The notes under the pieces were generated by a model, which saw only the letters and a program-made list of their open reading frames with translations, searched no databases and was not told where the DNA came from. Shown piece by piece: positions 62,672 to 64,000 of a stretch of DNA of 64,000 nucleotides (its first letter is position 1; the number at the start of each line of letters is the position of its first letter). The stretch is from JACCZX01 sp963824935 (GTDB taxonomy: Bacteria; Pseudomonadota; Gammaproteobacteria; Burkholderiales; Burkholderiaceae_F), in NCBI GenBank assembly GCA_963824935.1, contig CAWGRF010000012.1, positions 124,001-188,000 on the forward strand, given 5' to 3'. Position numbers and translations under genes: made by a program.

Positions 62672-63409
62672 CTACCGTTCCGGCACTGCGACGCCTTTGC
62701 TTGCCCAAGCCTGGTAGGCCGCCTTGTTAGCCTCGTTCGGTGGATACAGACCCGGCAGCGCTTTGCCGGATTCGACCTGCGCCATGATCCAGCCTTCCAG
62801 TCTCTCCTGCTCCACCGCAGCTGCCACGACCTCGTCCAAGAGCGCTGCTGGTATCACCACCGCGCCGTCGTCATCGGCCACCACTACATCGTTCGGAAAA
62901 ACGGCCACACCGCCGCAGCCGATCGGCTGCTGCCAGCCCACGAAGGTGAGCCCAGCTACTGAGGGCGGCGCTGCCACACCGCTGCACCACACCGGCAAGT
63001 CGGTGCCCAGTACGCCGGCCAGGTCGCGCACCGTACCGTCAGTGATCAGGCCGGCGACGGCGCGCTTTTTCATGCGCGCGCACAGGATGTCACCAAAAAT
63101 GCCGGCGTCAGTTACACCCATGGCGTCGACTACCACCAGGCAGCCTGCGGGCATCTGCTCGATCGCCGCGCGCGTGGATATGGGCGCGCTCCAGGACTCC
63201 GGCGTGGCCAGGTCTTCGCGTGCGGGAACGAATCGCAGTGTGAACGCGCGTCCGACAACGCGTCCTTGCCCGGAGCGCAGCGATCGTGATCCGCGCATCC
63301 ACACGTTGCGCAGCCCTTTCTTGAGCAGCACCGTGGTGAGCGTTGCTGTTGTCACGCCGGACAGCGCGCGCACGGCAGCCTCGTCGAGCGGCAAGGGATC
63401 AGTACCCAT
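62672..63409 (-). CDS. RraA-like/HMG aldolase family protein
   Basis: This 245-residue protein has the RraA fold: SGVTTATLTTVLLKKGLRN near residues 17-35, GRAFTLRF near 53-60, FGDILCARMKKRAVAGLITD near 105-124 with DGTVRD, and VFPNDVVVADDDGAVVIP near 169-186. The family includes class II 4-hydroxy-4-methyl-2-oxoglutarate aldolases, oxaloacetate decarboxylases and the RNase E inhibitor RraA. The R-x-D motif (VRD in TVRD) and neighbouring Gly-rich loop favour an aldolase or decarboxylase. Substrate is unknown. Confidence 0.85.
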   Translation of the reverse strand: MGTDPLPLDEAAVRALSGVTTATLTTVLLKKGLRNVWMRGSRSLRSGQGRVVGRAFTLRFVPAREDLATPESWSAPISTRAAIEQMPAGCLVVVDAMGVTDAGIFGDILCARMKKRAVAGLITDGTVRDLAGVLGTDLPVWCSGVAAPPSVAGLTFVGWQQPIGCGGVAVFPNDVVVADDDGAVVIPAALLDEVVAAAVEQERLEGWIMAQVESGKALPGLYPPNEANKAAYQAWASKGVAVPER

Positions 63410-63634
63410 GAGTGTCTCCTGTTGGATGGTCGCCTAAAGTGGCCAGCGCCACGGTCGCAGTTCGTCCGCCCTTATCGCAGCCGGATCGTGCTGGATCACC
63501 GCCAGTCGCAATCAAGTGGCATTCGTACCTCTCGCAGCATACTGTCACGGTGAAGCGGTCGGCGTGACCGCAGCGATCGGCTGCCTCAAGCGCCGCATGG
63601 GCGCCGTACGGCTGTCGAAAAGTTGGGGGAAAAC

Positions 63635-64000
63635 ATGTTGAAGCTATCGAAGTATTGCTTGCTTTTCTTGATCGCAAGCTGCGTTCTCTTGGCGCGGCCC
63701 TTGATGGCAGCCGAGGGAATCAAAGGCAATCTTGTCAGTGTCAGCTGGCTTGAGCAGAACCTCACCAGTGCCGATGTTCTGATACTCGATGCGTCGCCCG
63801 CCCAGATGTACAAAGCGCAACACATTCCCGGCGCGATCAGTGTCGACGTGTTCAGCTATGGCGCGCGGGAAGTTCCCGTCTCCGACATGGAACAGCGCTT
63901 CCAGTCCTGGGGAATCAGTCGTGGCAAGAAGATTCTCATTTACGACCAAGGGGGCTCGTTCTCGGCCACCAAGCTCTTCTACGACCTTTACTACTACGGC
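63635..64000 (+). CDS. Secreted rhodanese-like sulfurtransferase (partial, runs off the window)
   Basis: An ATG at 63635 opens a protein with a Sec signal peptide (LLFLIASCVLLARPLMAAEG). It is followed by a rhodanese domain start with VSWLEQNLTSADVLILDAS, AQHIPGAISVDV near residues 63-74 and KKILIYDQGGS near 99-109. The reading frame is open to the last base. At least one more rhodanese segment, with the active Cys, should lie beyond. Two-domain thiosulfate or mercaptopyruvate sulfurtransferases have this start. A GGGGGA ribosome binding site lies 5 nt upstream. Confidence 0.85.
   Translation, partial: MLKLSKYCLLFLIASCVLLARPLMAAEGIKGNLVSVSWLEQNLTSADVLILDASPAQMYKAQHIPGAISVDVFSYGAREVPVSDMEQRFQSWGISRGKKILIYDQGGSFSATKLFYDLYYYG

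Noticed and set aside
1..64000. CRISPR arrays, insertion sequences or prophage genes
   Set aside because: No regularly spaced repeats, Cas genes, transposases, integrases or phage structural genes were recognised on either strand.

Overview
The window is chromosomal DNA of a GC-rich betaproteobacterium, most likely of the order Burkholderiales. The evidence is gene order and family content: HU, tRNA-Val, tRNA-Asp, PpiD at the left edge; a TctC/Bug-type binding protein without a partner permease; a complete Liv-type ABC transporter beside acyl-CoA genes; and the mltG-tmk-holB-pilZ-tatD chain. No transposase, integrase, phage gene or CRISPR array is visible.

Layout. (1) 1-5.1 kb: HU, two tRNAs with a terminator, PpiD, the selenouridine synthase MnmH, TesA and a YbbA-type ATPase. 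(2) 5.1-14.5 kb: a minus-strand TRAP transporter, D-amino-acid dehydrogenase and NAD(P)HX-repair operon, divergent from a fused 5-oxoprolinase/hydantoinase. (3) 14.5-24.7 kb: HDOD protein, PurL, TctC, sugar dehydrogenase with cytochrome c, parvulin, BolA, YciB and a 26-codon remnant of msrB. (4) 24.7-38 kb: SelO, then a plus-strand catabolic block of acyl-CoA ligase, Liv ABC transporter, enoyl-CoA hydratase/3-hydroxyacyl-CoA dehydrogenase, two SDRs and an NADP-dependent reductase. (5) 38-48 kb: M16 peptidase, thioesterase, a 119-nt structured element, GNAT, NRDE protein, DUF4936, YgfZ, then mltG-tmk-holB-pilZ-tatD. (6) 48-52.8 kb: a lipoprotein, a gene-poor stretch, and the ybhN-clsB-ybhP phospholipid cluster. 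(7) 53-60.2 kb: a long minus-strand array of SCO, multicopper oxidase, a duplicated TPR/winged-helix regulator, a beta-propeller, a tiny CxxC membrane protein, DUF899 and GFA. (8) 60.2-64 kb: decayed gene remnants, YbaK, an alpha/beta hydrolase, an RraA-like protein and the start of a rhodanese.

Two features dominate. First, at least fifteen sites in eleven otherwise well-preserved genes carry a single extra base, always +1. This looks like insertion-type sequence error rather than gene decay, so I annotate these genes over their full span and mark where the frame changes. Second, a 1.4-kb tandem duplication (54976-56370 and 56488-57887) carries two regulator genes that are 97.5 percent identical, with both reading frames kept open. 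The operon around it is the best candidate here for an undescribed, possibly redox- or copper-related system; that function is inference only.
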